Shown here one piece after another: positions 54,924-63,379 of a DNA stretch of 64,000 bases (position 1 is its first letter; the number at the start of each line of letters is the position of its first letter). The position numbers were made by a program, and so were the translations under genes. The notes under the pieces were generated by a model. The model was not told the origin of the DNA and searched no databases. It was given only the letters and a program-made list of their open reading frames with translations. The DNA comes from Brevibacterium sanguinis (lineage in GTDB: Bacteria > Actinomycetota > Actinomycetes > Actinomycetales > Brevibacteriaceae): assembly GCF_003315415.1 (NCBI RefSeq), contig NZ_QNSB01000004.1, positions 124,001 to 188,000 on the forward strand. Reading direction: 5' to 3'.

Positions 54924-56603
54924 ATGATGAGCACGACAATGGCGTCACCCTCCTCGACCGAGGAGGTGAAATCCGAAGAGTCTCCCTACTTCAATCTCAT
55001 CGACGAGCGGTGGATTCCGGTGCTGATGCTCGATGGGAGTGAGACGACGCTGTCGCTCACTCAGACCATCGAATATGCACCGGACATCCGCCAGTTGCAG
55101 GGCGAACTGCCGACGACACGAGCGGCTCTGCTCCGGCTGCTCGTGGCGATACTCGCTCGTGGGATCGGGCTTCCTCGCGACCCCGACGAATGGAGTTCAA
55201 AGCTGGGCGACTGGCAGTCGGTGTCCGACTCCGTCACGTCCTATCTCCACCGGCATCACGATCGCTTCTGGCTGCGTCATGCTTCCACGCCGTTCTTCCA
55301 GGTGGCGGATCTGGGTCCCGCCTCGGACGAAACGAAGGACCTCGGCGCATTCGTCGCCGACTTCCCCGCCAACGTCCAGGCGTTCACCCAGCGCGGTCCT
55401 CGCAGTCTCGACCGCATGTCTCCGGCAGAGGCGACGAGGTGGCTCATCCACGCCCATGCCTACGATCCCTCGGGCATCAAGACCCCGGACCGTCGGGATC
55501 CTCGGACCAAAGGCGGAAAGGTCTATCCCCTGGGTACGGGATGGACGGGCAAAGGAGAGGTGCTCATCGCCGGGGGCAACAGTCTCGAACTCACGCTGAT
55601 CCTCAACATCGTCGCCCCCGACGGCCAACGGATCATCAGCGGCGACGAGGACCGGCCGCCCTGGGAACGACCGCACCCCGGACCCCTCGAGGAGTTCGAC
55701 GCACCGGCGATGCCCCAGGGGTTCATCCAGACCTACACGTGGCAGTCACGGCGCATCCGGCTGCTCTTCGACGGCTGCGACGTCACCCGGGTCGTCCTCT
55801 GCTACGGCGACCCGCTGAGCGAACAGAACCGGCAGGCATTCGACCCGATGATGACCTGGCGCTACAGCAAACCTCAGTCCACCAAGTTCGGAACGACTGT
55901 GTTCATGCCGGGGATGGTCGACCCCTCGAAGTCGGTGTGGCGCAGCATGTCGGCATGGCTGCCCACAGGTGCGCAGTCCATCGTCAACGGTGCTCGCCAG
56001 CACCTCGAACCAGGCGTCCTCGAGTGGATCGGACAGCTTTACAAGCATGACAAACTCTCCATCGGATTCCGTCCCAACATCGAACTGGTCGGAGTCCAGT
56101 ACGGCAACATGTCCGCCACCTATGCCGAAGTCGTCAACGATTCGCTTCGGGTGCCGACGTTCCTTCTCCAGGACGACGCCGTCGATGCCGCGGAAACCGT
56201 CATCCACGCCATCGACGACGCGGATACGGTCGCATGGTACCTCGGCACCTTCGCGGTGAATCTCGCCAGGGCCCGCGGCGTCGAGGACGCCGAGGCGTTC
56301 AGGGAGGAAGCGAAGGACACGGCATTCAGGGACTTCGGTCTCATCTTCGCCGCCTGGCTGGACAGCCTCCGCGACGACTCCCGCTGGCACACCGCCCGCG
56401 GTCTGTGGCAGAAGGCACTGCGTGATTCAGCGGTGTCGATCGCCCGCCGCCTCGCCCATGAAGCGGGTACGGCTTCCTACCTCGGCCGCATCGTCGACGT
56501 CGAGAACGGCACTTGGCTGACGACCGACATCGCCCTCGGCTATCTGCACAAGGGCCTGAGGAAAACCCTTTCCATCGCCTACCAGGAGGACACCGATGCC
56601 TGA
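54924..56603 (+). CDS. casA: Cascade large subunit Cse1/CasA (Cas8e)
   Basis: This is a 559-residue PAM-recognition and Cas3-recruiting subunit of type I-E Cascade. The N-terminal pattern FNLIDERWIPV followed by TQTIEYAPDIRQLQGELPTTRAALLRLLVA is diagnostic, as are FFQVADLG and TKFGTTVFMPG. ATG 54924 (or 54927) follows AAAGGA. It ends 8 bp inside the next gene. Confidence 0.95.
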   Translation: MMSTTMASPSSTEEVKSEESPYFNLIDERWIPVLMLDGSETTLSLTQTIEYAPDIRQLQGELPTTRAALLRLLVAILARGIGLPRDPDEWSSKLGDWQSVSDSVTSYLHRHHDRFWLRHASTPFFQVADLGPASDETKDLGAFVADFPANVQAFTQRGPRSLDRMSPAEATRWLIHAHAYDPSGIKTPDRRDPRTKGGKVYPLGTGWTGKGEVLIAGGNSLELTLILNIVAPDGQRIISGDEDRPPWERPHPGPLEEFDAPAMPQGFIQTYTWQSRRIRLLFDGCDVTRVVLCYGDPLSEQNRQAFDPMMTWRYSKPQSTKFGTTVFMPGMVDPSKSVWRSMSAWLPTGAQSIVNGARQHLEPGVLEWIGQLYKHDKLSIGFRPNIELVGVQYGNMSATYAEVVNDSLRVPTFLLQDDAVDAAETVIHAIDDADTVAWYLGTFAVNLARARGVEDAEAFREEAKDTAFRDFGLIFAAWLDSLRDDSRWHTARGLWQKALRDSAVSIARRLAHEAGTASYLGRIVDVENGTWLTTDIALGYLHKGLRKTLSIAYQEDTDA

Positions 56604-57240
56604 TGACAGCACCCGCACGGACACGCGACTGACACCCAGTTCCTTCGTCATCCCGAAGGTGAGGATTCTCCAGGAGGGGCACGAGAAGGACAGGGCAGCT
56701 GCGCGGTCGGTCCTCGCCCAGCTGAGGCGCGCCTCGGCGGGCGATCCCGGGACCGCATGGGAGATCAGCGAGTACCTGCTCCCGGAGAGGGAGTACTTCG
56801 ACTCGGCGATGAGACCCGGGTCGCCTCGATCCGAATCCGCGGACTATCTCGAGACCGCGATCCACGTGGCGATGACGACGTATGCGCAGCTCCAGCAGGG
56901 CAAGGATTCCGGCATGCACGTCAAGGATCGCACCCTCGGAGAGGCGGCAAGGATGCTCGCGGCGCATCGCGACGAGCCCATGGACCGGGGCAAGGTCTGG
57001 GAGCGTCTGGCCAAACTCGCACAGTCCCAGACGATGTCGAGTCTGCGGTGGCAGCTGCGCGGATTCGTCGGTCTTCTCCATCGGCGGAGCATCGGCCTCG
57101 ACATCGGCCGACTTGCCGACGACGTCTTCTACTGGCAGTTCCCGGCATCGAGGCCGAACGTCCAGCGCTCATGGAGCCGCCAGTTCTTCCACAATCCCCG
57201 GCCGGAAGCCGATGCTACCGCGACCGACTCCACCACCTGA
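56596..57240 (+). CDS. casB: Cascade small subunit Cse2/CasB (Cas11)
   Basis: This is a 214-residue helical subunit that forms the dimeric belly of Cascade and stabilises the R-loop. The Cse2 pattern AAARSVLAQLRRASAGDPG near residue 35, GEAARML, and the C-terminal VFYWQFPAS with basic residues support it. It overlaps casA by 8 bp. Confidence 0.92.
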   Translation: MPDDSTRTDTRLTPSSFVIPKVRILQEGHEKDRAAARSVLAQLRRASAGDPGTAWEISEYLLPEREYFDSAMRPGSPRSESADYLETAIHVAMTTYAQLQQGKDSGMHVKDRTLGEAARMLAAHRDEPMDRGKVWERLAKLAQSQTMSSLRWQLRGFVGLLHRRSIGLDIGRLADDVFYWQFPASRPNVQRSWSRQFFHNPRPEADATATDSTT

Positions 57241-57260
57241 ACGAATCCCAAGGAGCAATC

Positions 57261-58415
57261 ATGACCACCACCTATTTCGATGTCCATGTCCTCCAGTCCG
57301 TTCCGCCGAGCAACGTCAACCGAGACGACACCGGCGCACCGAAGACCGCCGTCTATGGCGGAGTCCGCCGTGCCAGGGTGTCCTCGCAGGCATGGAAACG
57401 CGCGACACGAGAAGCATTCAAGGATCTTGTCGACGCCTCCAAACTGGGGTCTCGCACCCAGCGAGTGATCGAACAGATCGCCGCAGAGATCGTCACGATC
57501 GACGACTCGCTCGCCAATGAGGCCGAAGCCATCGCCGAGAAGGTTCTCGCGGCGGTCGGGATCAAACTCGACAAGCCGAAGTCGAAGTCGAAGGATCCCG
57601 ACGAGGCAGCGGGAACCCGGACGGAGTCTGCCTATCTCGTCTTCTTCAGCCATCTGCAGATCGTCAAGGCAGCGAAGCAGGCGATCGAGGACCATCGGGA
57701 GGGCAAGCCCAAATTCGACAAGAAGGTCTACAAGGAGATCCTCCAGCAGGACAACTCGCTCGACATCGCGCTCTTCGGTCGAATGATCGCCGACCTCACC
57801 GACCTCGGCGTCGACGCCTCTGCTCAGGTCGCGCATGCTCTGTCGGTCCACGCAGTTGAGAGCGAAGCCGACTTCTACACGGCTGTCGACGACTACAAGG
57901 TGGACGACCCCGACCGCGACGCCGGGGCGGGCATGCTCGGCACGGTCGAATTCAACTCCTCGACCCTCTACCGCTACGCAACGGTGAATGTCGACCAACT
58001 GGCGGAGAACCTCGGCGATGCCGCGGCCGCCGAAGAGGCCCTCACCGCCTTTGCACGCGGCTTCGTGCTGTCGATGCCATCCGGCAAGGTCAACAGCTTC
58101 GGAAACACGACGGTCCCGGCGGCCGTGATGTACTCGGTCCGTTCCGATCGCCCGATCAACTTCGTCGAAGCCTTCGAAGATCCCGTGATCCACAACGACG
58201 GCTATGTTCGTTCGGCGGTGGAACGCCTGGTCGACTATGCGACCGAGATCGACCAGGTCTACTCACCCGCACACGGCTACTGGACGGCCGGCGTCGGTGC
58301 GCGCGCGGAGAGACTCGACGTCCTCGCCCTGCGCAGTTCGGTCGATTCAGCCGTCGAGGGGTCCGTCAGAGCAGCCCTGTCGGCTCACCTCGGCCAAGTC
58401 AAGGAGGACGCGTGA
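57261..58415 (+). CDS. casC: Cascade backbone subunit Cas7e (CasC/Cse4)
   Basis: This is a 384-residue subunit of which six copies coat the crRNA. It starts with YFDVHVLQSVPPSNVNRDDTG and has KTAVYGGVRRARVSSQAWKRATR, the typical RAMP first strand and glycine segment; FVLSMPSGKVNSFGNTT lies near the end. ATG 57261 follows AAGGAG. The end overlaps cas5e in GTGA. Confidence 0.95.
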   Translation: MTTTYFDVHVLQSVPPSNVNRDDTGAPKTAVYGGVRRARVSSQAWKRATREAFKDLVDASKLGSRTQRVIEQIAAEIVTIDDSLANEAEAIAEKVLAAVGIKLDKPKSKSKDPDEAAGTRTESAYLVFFSHLQIVKAAKQAIEDHREGKPKFDKKVYKEILQQDNSLDIALFGRMIADLTDLGVDASAQVAHALSVHAVESEADFYTAVDDYKVDDPDRDAGAGMLGTVEFNSSTLYRYATVNVDQLAENLGDAAAAEEALTAFARGFVLSMPSGKVNSFGNTTVPAAVMYSVRSDRPINFVEAFEDPVIHNDGYVRSAVERLVDYATEIDQVYSPAHGYWTAGVGARAERLDVLALRSSVDSAVEGSVRAALSAHLGQVKEDA

Positions 58416-59152
58416 GCACACTGCTCCTGCGGCTCGCGGGTCCGATGCAGTCGTGGGGCATGAGGGGCCGATTCACTCGCAGGACGACCGAGCTGCAACC
58501 GACGAAGAGCGGAATCGTCGGCCTCGTGGCTGCGGCGATGGGACGGCGTCGCACCGACCCCATCGAAGACCTGGCGAACCTGCGCTTCGGGGTGAGGGTC
58601 GATCAGCCCGGCCGACTCATGCGAGACTTCCAGACCGCCAGTCGCCCGGGAGTGACAGCACCGCTGTCCTACCGCTACTTCCTCAGCGACGCGGTCTTCC
58701 TCGCCGCCCTCGAGGGACCGGACGAGCTCATCGACGGCATCGACGACGCGCTGCAGGCTCCGAGCTTTCCACTGTACCTGGGGCGGCGCGCGTTTCCCCC
58801 GGCAGGGAAGGTCAGCCTCGGCGTGCAGAGGACTTCGATGCCCGAGGTGCTGTCCGAAACTCCATGGAGCGCAAGCCGATTCGTCATGAAGGCGACCAAG
58901 AACCCCGTCGTCTACGTGCGGATCGTCAGGGATGCCGAGCCCGGAGAGGAAGCATCCGACGCATTCGAGGACGTTCCCCTGAGCTTCGATCCGAACCGAC
59001 GGCAGTTCGGGATGCGGTCGGTCTGCGAGTTGCGGGTGAAGCTGTCCAACCCCTGTGCGGCTGACGACGATGCTCAGCGCGCCGGCGGAGCGTTCGACTC
59101 TCATGACCCGTTCGGGTTCCTAGGAGGTCCCAGTGTTTCTCAGCAGAATTGA
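58412..59152 (+). CDS. casD: Cascade subunit Cas5e (CasD)
   Basis: This is a 246-residue RAMP protein that binds the 5' handle of the crRNA. The opening LLLRLAGPMQSWGMRGRFTRRTTELQPTKSG is diagnostic of Cas5e, as is YLGRRAFPP. The GTG start overlaps the cas7e stop; it ends 20 bp inside cas6e. Confidence 0.95.
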   Translation: MSTLLLRLAGPMQSWGMRGRFTRRTTELQPTKSGIVGLVAAAMGRRRTDPIEDLANLRFGVRVDQPGRLMRDFQTASRPGVTAPLSYRYFLSDAVFLAALEGPDELIDGIDDALQAPSFPLYLGRRAFPPAGKVSLGVQRTSMPEVLSETPWSASRFVMKATKNPVVYVRIVRDAEPGEEASDAFEDVPLSFDPNRRQFGMRSVCELRVKLSNPCAADDDAQRAGGAFDSHDPFGFLGGPSVSQQN

Positions 59153-59873
59153 GCTGAATGCCGCTCGTCGAGGGACGAGGCACCTGCTCGGATCTCCCCA
59201 GAAGCTTCATGCGGCGGTCGAAGCCTCCTTCCCGAGCGGGGATCCGCAGGGCCAGGACGGCGGTTCGCGGCGCCTCTGGAGGCTGGACACGGGCAGCCCG
59301 AATCCCCGTCTGTACGTCGTCAGTGCGACTGCCCCCGACTTCACCCACCTCGAAGAGCAGGCGGGGTGGCCCACTCAGCCCAATTGGGCAGTCGCGGACT
59401 ACTCGCCACTGCTCGACGACCTCACGACCGATCAGTTCTGGGAGTTCCGCCTGGCCGCCAATCCCGTCCACGCGGTGAGACCTGAGGACGGAGGCCGCAG
59501 CAAGCGATTCGCCCATGTGACGGTCGCACAGCAGGAGGAGTGGCTCGCTCGCCGCGCACAGCACCTCGGCGTGGCCTTCGACGTCGGGGTCGAGGTCGGG
59601 ACAGATGATCCGACAGACGACGAGGACTCGGCATCCGTGAGTTTTCGCGTCGAGGAGCGCCGGCTGATGAAGTTCACACGAAAGAATCACTCCGTGACGA
59701 TCCGCAAAGTCAGATACGACGGTGTTCTTCGTGTCACCGACCCGGGGCGGCTGCGCAGCGCTCTCGTCAACGGGATCGGCCCGGCGAAGGCGTACGGATG
59801 CGGGCTGCTCACTCTCGTTCCTGTCGCAGATGGAAGCGGATCGCGGTTCCTGTCGAGCGCTGATCGCGGCTGA
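59133..59873 (+). CDS. casE: crRNA-processing endoribonuclease Cas6e (CasE)
   Basis: This is a 246-residue RAMP nuclease that cuts pre-crRNA below the repeat stem and stays bound to the 3' hairpin. It starts FLSRIELNAARRGTRHLLGSPQKLHAAVEASF with the catalytic-region histidines, has FRLAANPV, and ends with the glycine-rich RNA loop GIGPAKAYGCGLLTL. The GTG start is inside cas5e. Confidence 0.93.
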   Translation: MFLSRIELNAARRGTRHLLGSPQKLHAAVEASFPSGDPQGQDGGSRRLWRLDTGSPNPRLYVVSATAPDFTHLEEQAGWPTQPNWAVADYSPLLDDLTTDQFWEFRLAANPVHAVRPEDGGRSKRFAHVTVAQQEEWLARRAQHLGVAFDVGVEVGTDDPTDDEDSASVSFRVEERRLMKFTRKNHSVTIRKVRYDGVLRVTDPGRLRSALVNGIGPAKAYGCGLLTLVPVADGSGSRFLSSADRG

Positions 59874-59928
59874 GGGGTGATGGGAGATACAGGGATCGGT
59901 TCCGCTCGAACGATATGAACTGACAAGG

Positions 59929-60831
59929 GTGCGCGATCGCCTCTCGTTCCTCTACGTGGAGAGGGCGACGATCGCTCGCGATCGCAATGCTCTGACGATT
60001 CGCACCGATGAGGGCATCACCTATGTGCCGGGAGCGGGTCTCGCATGCCTCATGGCCGGGCCCGGCTCCCGGATCACCCATCAGGGGATGAGCCTCCTCG
60101 GCGAATGCGGTGTGTCGACCGTATGGGTCGGTGAGAAAGGCATTCGCTACTACGCTCATGGACGTTCCCTGGCATCTTCGACGCGGTACCTGGTCCGGCA
60201 GGCAGAGCTCGTGTCCAACGTCCGGTCACGCGTCGCCGTCGCTCGGGCCATGTACGCGCAGCGATTTCCCGGGGAGGACGTGTCCGGGCTGTCCATGCAG
60301 CAGCTTCGAGGGAGGGAAGGTGCTCGCGTGCGACAGATCTACCGAGCAGAATCCCAGCGAAGCGGAGTGCCGTGGACGCACCGCAACTTCGATTTCGACG
60401 ACTTCGACGCCTCCGACGAGATCAACCGGGCTCTCAGCGCGGCTCATGTCTGCCTCTACGGCATCGTCCACGCAGTCGTGGCGGCGCTGGGAGCGTCGCC
60501 CGGGCTGGGTTTCGTTCACAATGGACACGAAAGGGCCTTCGTCTACGACATCGCCGACCTCTACAAAGCGGACATCACAATACCGCTGGCCTTCGATGTC
60601 ACAGCCGAGTCTCCTCCCGACATCGGTGCCGCCGTCAGGTACCGGGTGCGGGACCTCGTCTACGAATCACGAGTCGTGGACAGGACGATCGACGACGTGA
60701 CCCGGCTCCTGTTCGAACCCGCCGAGGTGGAGTCGGCTCTCGATTCCCTGGGATTGGACAGCAACGTCGTCCAGCTCTGGGATCCCAAGGGGCTCGTCGA
60801 GGGCGGTACCAATTATCACGTGGACAGCTGA
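59929..60831 (+). CDS. cas1: Spacer-acquisition integrase Cas1e, N-terminus unclear
   Basis: This metal-dependent integrase inserts new spacers with Cas2. Active-site residues are present: Glu in LRGREGARVR, His in GFVHNGHERA and Asp in VYDIADLYK. The first in-frame start is GTG 59929, but homology extends upstream: codons 59899-59928 read VPLERYELTR, the normal lead-in to RDRLSFLYVER. No ATG, GTG or TTG serves that part in frame. ATG 59880, just after the cas6e stop and behind GAGGGG, is one base out of frame. The start therefore remains uncertain (possible indel). Confidence 0.9.
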   Translation: MRDRLSFLYVERATIARDRNALTIRTDEGITYVPGAGLACLMAGPGSRITHQGMSLLGECGVSTVWVGEKGIRYYAHGRSLASSTRYLVRQAELVSNVRSRVAVARAMYAQRFPGEDVSGLSMQQLRGREGARVRQIYRAESQRSGVPWTHRNFDFDDFDASDEINRALSAAHVCLYGIVHAVVAALGASPGLGFVHNGHERAFVYDIADLYKADITIPLAFDVTAESPPDIGAAVRYRVRDLVYESRVVDRTIDDVTRLLFEPAEVESALDSLGLDSNVVQLWDPKGLVEGGTNYHVDS

Positions 60832-61205
60832 TGGTTGTCATCGTCGTCGCCGCCTGTCCACCCGGCCTGCGGGGAGAGCTCACCCGCTGGCTCTTGGAGA
60901 TCGCTCCCGGAACGTTCGTCGGGCGCCTGTCGAAAAGGGTCCGTGAGCGGGTGTGGCAACGGGTCGTCGCGGGCGTCGGGTCCGGGAGGGCGACCATGAT
61001 CTGGACCGCTCGAAACGAGCAGGGTCTGGAATTCCAGACCCATGGCGACCCGTGGAAGGTCACCGACTTCGACGGTCTCAAGCTGATCACTCGTCCTCAT
61101 CCTGAGCAGACCCAGCTGAGGCGCCGGGGTGAGAAGCTCGCCGAGTCGGAGAACGGCGGGCTGCAGCAGGGCTGGAGCATGGCCTCGCGAAATCGTCGCC
61201 GCTGA
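60831..61205 (+). CDS. cas2: Spacer-acquisition protein Cas2e
   Basis: This is a 124-residue protein forming the central dimer of the Cas1-Cas2 integrase. The type I-E pattern is clear: MVVIVVAACPPGLRGELTRWL, APGTFVGRLSKRVRERVW and MIWTARNEQGLEFQTHG. A basic, Gln-rich tail extends past the core. ATG 60831 overlaps the cas1 stop in TGATG. It is the last cas gene, and no array follows it. Confidence 0.95.
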   Translation: MVVIVVAACPPGLRGELTRWLLEIAPGTFVGRLSKRVRERVWQRVVAGVGSGRATMIWTARNEQGLEFQTHGDPWKVTDFDGLKLITRPHPEQTQLRRRGEKLAESENGGLQQGWSMASRNRRR

Positions 61206-61282
61206 TCCTGTGCCGGCCGACCTGACCACCGGGATGAACACCAAGAAGCATTCTCATGCGGCCCGGCAGGTAGGATTCCCCA

Positions 61283-62674
61283 GTGAGCAATTCTCCAGCA
61301 ACTCCCCCTGCACCGCAGCAGACTGCCGCCTCGGAGTCCGGCCTCAAGCCCGGGATGAAGCCGCGCCACCTCGTCATGATGAGCCTCGGCTCGGCGATCG
61401 GCGCCGGCCTGTTCGTCGGCGCAGGCGCCGGCATCCAGGCAGCCGGTCCCGCGGTCCTCGTCTCCTACGCCGTGGCAGGCCTCATCGTCATCTTCGTCAT
61501 GCGCGCCCTGGGCGAGCTCGTCGCGGCCGACCCCAATCCCGGCGCCTTCTCCCATTACGCCGGGAAGGCGATGGGCCCGGGAGCCGCCTTCGCGGTCGGC
61601 GCCCTGTGGTGGATCCAGCTGTGCCTCGTCGTCGCCGCCGAGGCCACCGCCGCCGCCCAGATCGCGGCCGGCTACATCCCCGACATGCCGCAGTGGGTCA
61701 TCGCGCTCATCATCATGATCGTGTTCACGGCGATCAACCTCACCACCTCGGGCAGCTTCGGCGAGTTCGAGTTCTGGTTCTCCCTCATCAAGGTCGCGTT
61801 CGTCACCCTCTTCGTCGTCCTCGGCGTCGCCTTCCTCCTCGGCTGGACCCCGGCCGCACCCGCGGGAGAGATCTTCGCCGACGGCTTCATGCCCACCGGC
61901 TTCCCCGGCGTCGCCGCCGGGCTCCTCGTCGTCGCCTTCGCATTCGGCGGAATCGAGATCGTCGCGGTCGCCGCCGCCGAGACCGCCGACCCGAGCCGCA
62001 GCGTCGGCAAGGCGATCAAGGGCGTCGTGTGGCGCATCCTCTTCCTCTACATCGGGTCCGTCGCGATCATCGTCGCCGTCCTCGACTGGAAGGACCCCCG
62101 CCTGGCCGACTCCCCCTTCGTCGCGGTCCTCGAGACCGCGGGCCTGCCGTTCATCGCCTCGACGCTCGCCGCGGTCATCGTCATCGCCCTGCTGTCATCG
62201 ATGAACGCGAACATCTACGGCGCCTCCCGCATGGCGTTCTCGATGTCGCAGCGCTCGATGCTGCCGGCATTCCTCGGCACCACGAACCGACGCGGCGTCC
62301 CCGTCGCCTCCGTGCTCGCCACCTCGGCGTTCGGGTTCGTCGCCGTCGCACTCAACTACTTCTGGGCCGCCGAGGTGCTCGGGGTCCTGCTCAACATCGT
62401 CGGCTCGACACTCATCGTCACGTGGGTCGTCACCCTCGTCTCCCACATCGTCCTGCGCCACCGCGCCGAGGCGGCCGGGACCGAGCTGCCCCTGAAGATG
62501 TGGCTGTTCCCATGGCTGTCGTACGCGACCCTGGCCGGGATCGCCGCAATCATCGTCCTCGGCCTCACCGTCGAATCCGTGCGCTTCCAGATCATCGGCA
62601 CCCTGATCTTCACCGCCGCCCTCTATGCCATCGGACTCCTCGTCACCCGCCGACACCGTTCGCACACGACCTGA
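61283..62674 (+). CDS. Amino-acid permease (APC superfamily, AAT-like)
   Basis: This is a 463-residue permease with about 12 membrane segments. Segment 1 is LGSAIGAGLFVGAGAGIQAAGP, then RALGELVAADPNPGAFSHYA, and FAFGGIEIVAVAAAETADPSRSV, all of the amino-acid transporter (GabP/AroP-like) group. It starts with GTG 61283 after ATTCCCCA and has no clear ribosome-binding site. It follows cas2 by 77 bp on the same strand but is functionally unrelated. Confidence 0.92.
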   Translation: MSNSPATPPAPQQTAASESGLKPGMKPRHLVMMSLGSAIGAGLFVGAGAGIQAAGPAVLVSYAVAGLIVIFVMRALGELVAADPNPGAFSHYAGKAMGPGAAFAVGALWWIQLCLVVAAEATAAAQIAAGYIPDMPQWVIALIIMIVFTAINLTTSGSFGEFEFWFSLIKVAFVTLFVVLGVAFLLGWTPAAPAGEIFADGFMPTGFPGVAAGLLVVAFAFGGIEIVAVAAAETADPSRSVGKAIKGVVWRILFLYIGSVAIIVAVLDWKDPRLADSPFVAVLETAGLPFIASTLAAVIVIALLSSMNANIYGASRMAFSMSQRSMLPAFLGTTNRRGVPVASVLATSAFGFVAVALNYFWAAEVLGVLLNIVGSTLIVTWVVTLVSHIVLRHRAEAAGTELPLKMWLFPWLSYATLAGIAAIIVLGLTVESVRFQIIGTLIFTAALYAIGLLVTRRHRSHTT

Positions 62675-62757
62675 TCACGGCTTGTCGTCCCTCAGCTGAT
62701 TTGCCACCTGTCACCGCTGTGGGGAGAATGGCGGTTTTGGTTCGAGAGAGGACGCAC

Positions 62758-63309
62758 ATGGCACTGAGACCGAAGCACTTGACGATCACGTTGGCCGTTC
62801 CGCTCGCACTGGGCCTCGCCGCATGCTCGACTTCCCCGGAGAGCTCGCCCGCCGGGTCGACTGCCGAGGCGAGCGCCGAATCAGCGGAAACAGGGACGCC
62901 GGCGGAGACGCCCCGCACCGACGACGAGGAGCTCGTCACTGACGATTCGAGCACCGAAGCGACGACGCTCGAGGTGAAGGCCGAAGGCAACGGTCCCATC
63001 GGCCTGACGACTCAGTCCGCGATCGATGCCGACTCCGGATCAGTGAGCGGCAAGCTCATCACCGGGCCGGGCGGCTGCTTCTCCCTCGTCGACAATGACC
63101 GTCCGCGGCTCGTGGTCTTCCCCGACGACGCCTCATTCGTCCTGGCCGAGGGCAAGCCCTCCGTGACCACCGACGCCCTGGGCACTATCGATGTCGGTGA
63201 GCAGCTCTCCGCCTCGGCGGTGACCGTCGGGCTCGATGAGACGACCGGCATTCCCGGGCGATGCGCTCAGGGTGCAGCCGACGAGGTCCTCGTCGTCACG
63301 GGCAGGTGA
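62758..63309 (+). CDS. Putative lipoprotein, function unknown
   Basis: This is a 183-residue exported lipoprotein. The signal peptide is MALRPKHLTITLAVPLALG with the lipobox LAAC at about residues 20-23. A Ser/Thr/Glu/Ala-rich linker follows to about residue 75, then a small beta-rich domain with two cysteines (GGCFSLVD and GRCAQGA) that may form a disulfide. ATG 62758 is chosen for its signal peptide and GAGAGAGGA upstream; ATG 62728 would add ten residues. I do not recognise the domain. Confidence 0.8.
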   Translation: MALRPKHLTITLAVPLALGLAACSTSPESSPAGSTAEASAESAETGTPAETPRTDDEELVTDDSSTEATTLEVKAEGNGPIGLTTQSAIDADSGSVSGKLITGPGGCFSLVDNDRPRLVVFPDDASFVLAEGKPSVTTDALGTIDVGEQLSASAVTVGLDETTGIPGRCAQGAADEVLVVTGR

Positions 63310-63379
63310 CGAGGCGCGACCGACCGGAGCACGCAGTCCAGCCTCTCCATGAGATTCTCGAGCGGACCTGACCCGCGAT

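Noticed and set aside
61207-61271. Possible relic of a repeat or array just after cas2e (GTGCCGG...CGGGATGAAC)
   Set aside because: Only the ends resemble the repeat, the spacing is 33 instead of 28 and the stem does not form; the match is no better than chance at this GC.
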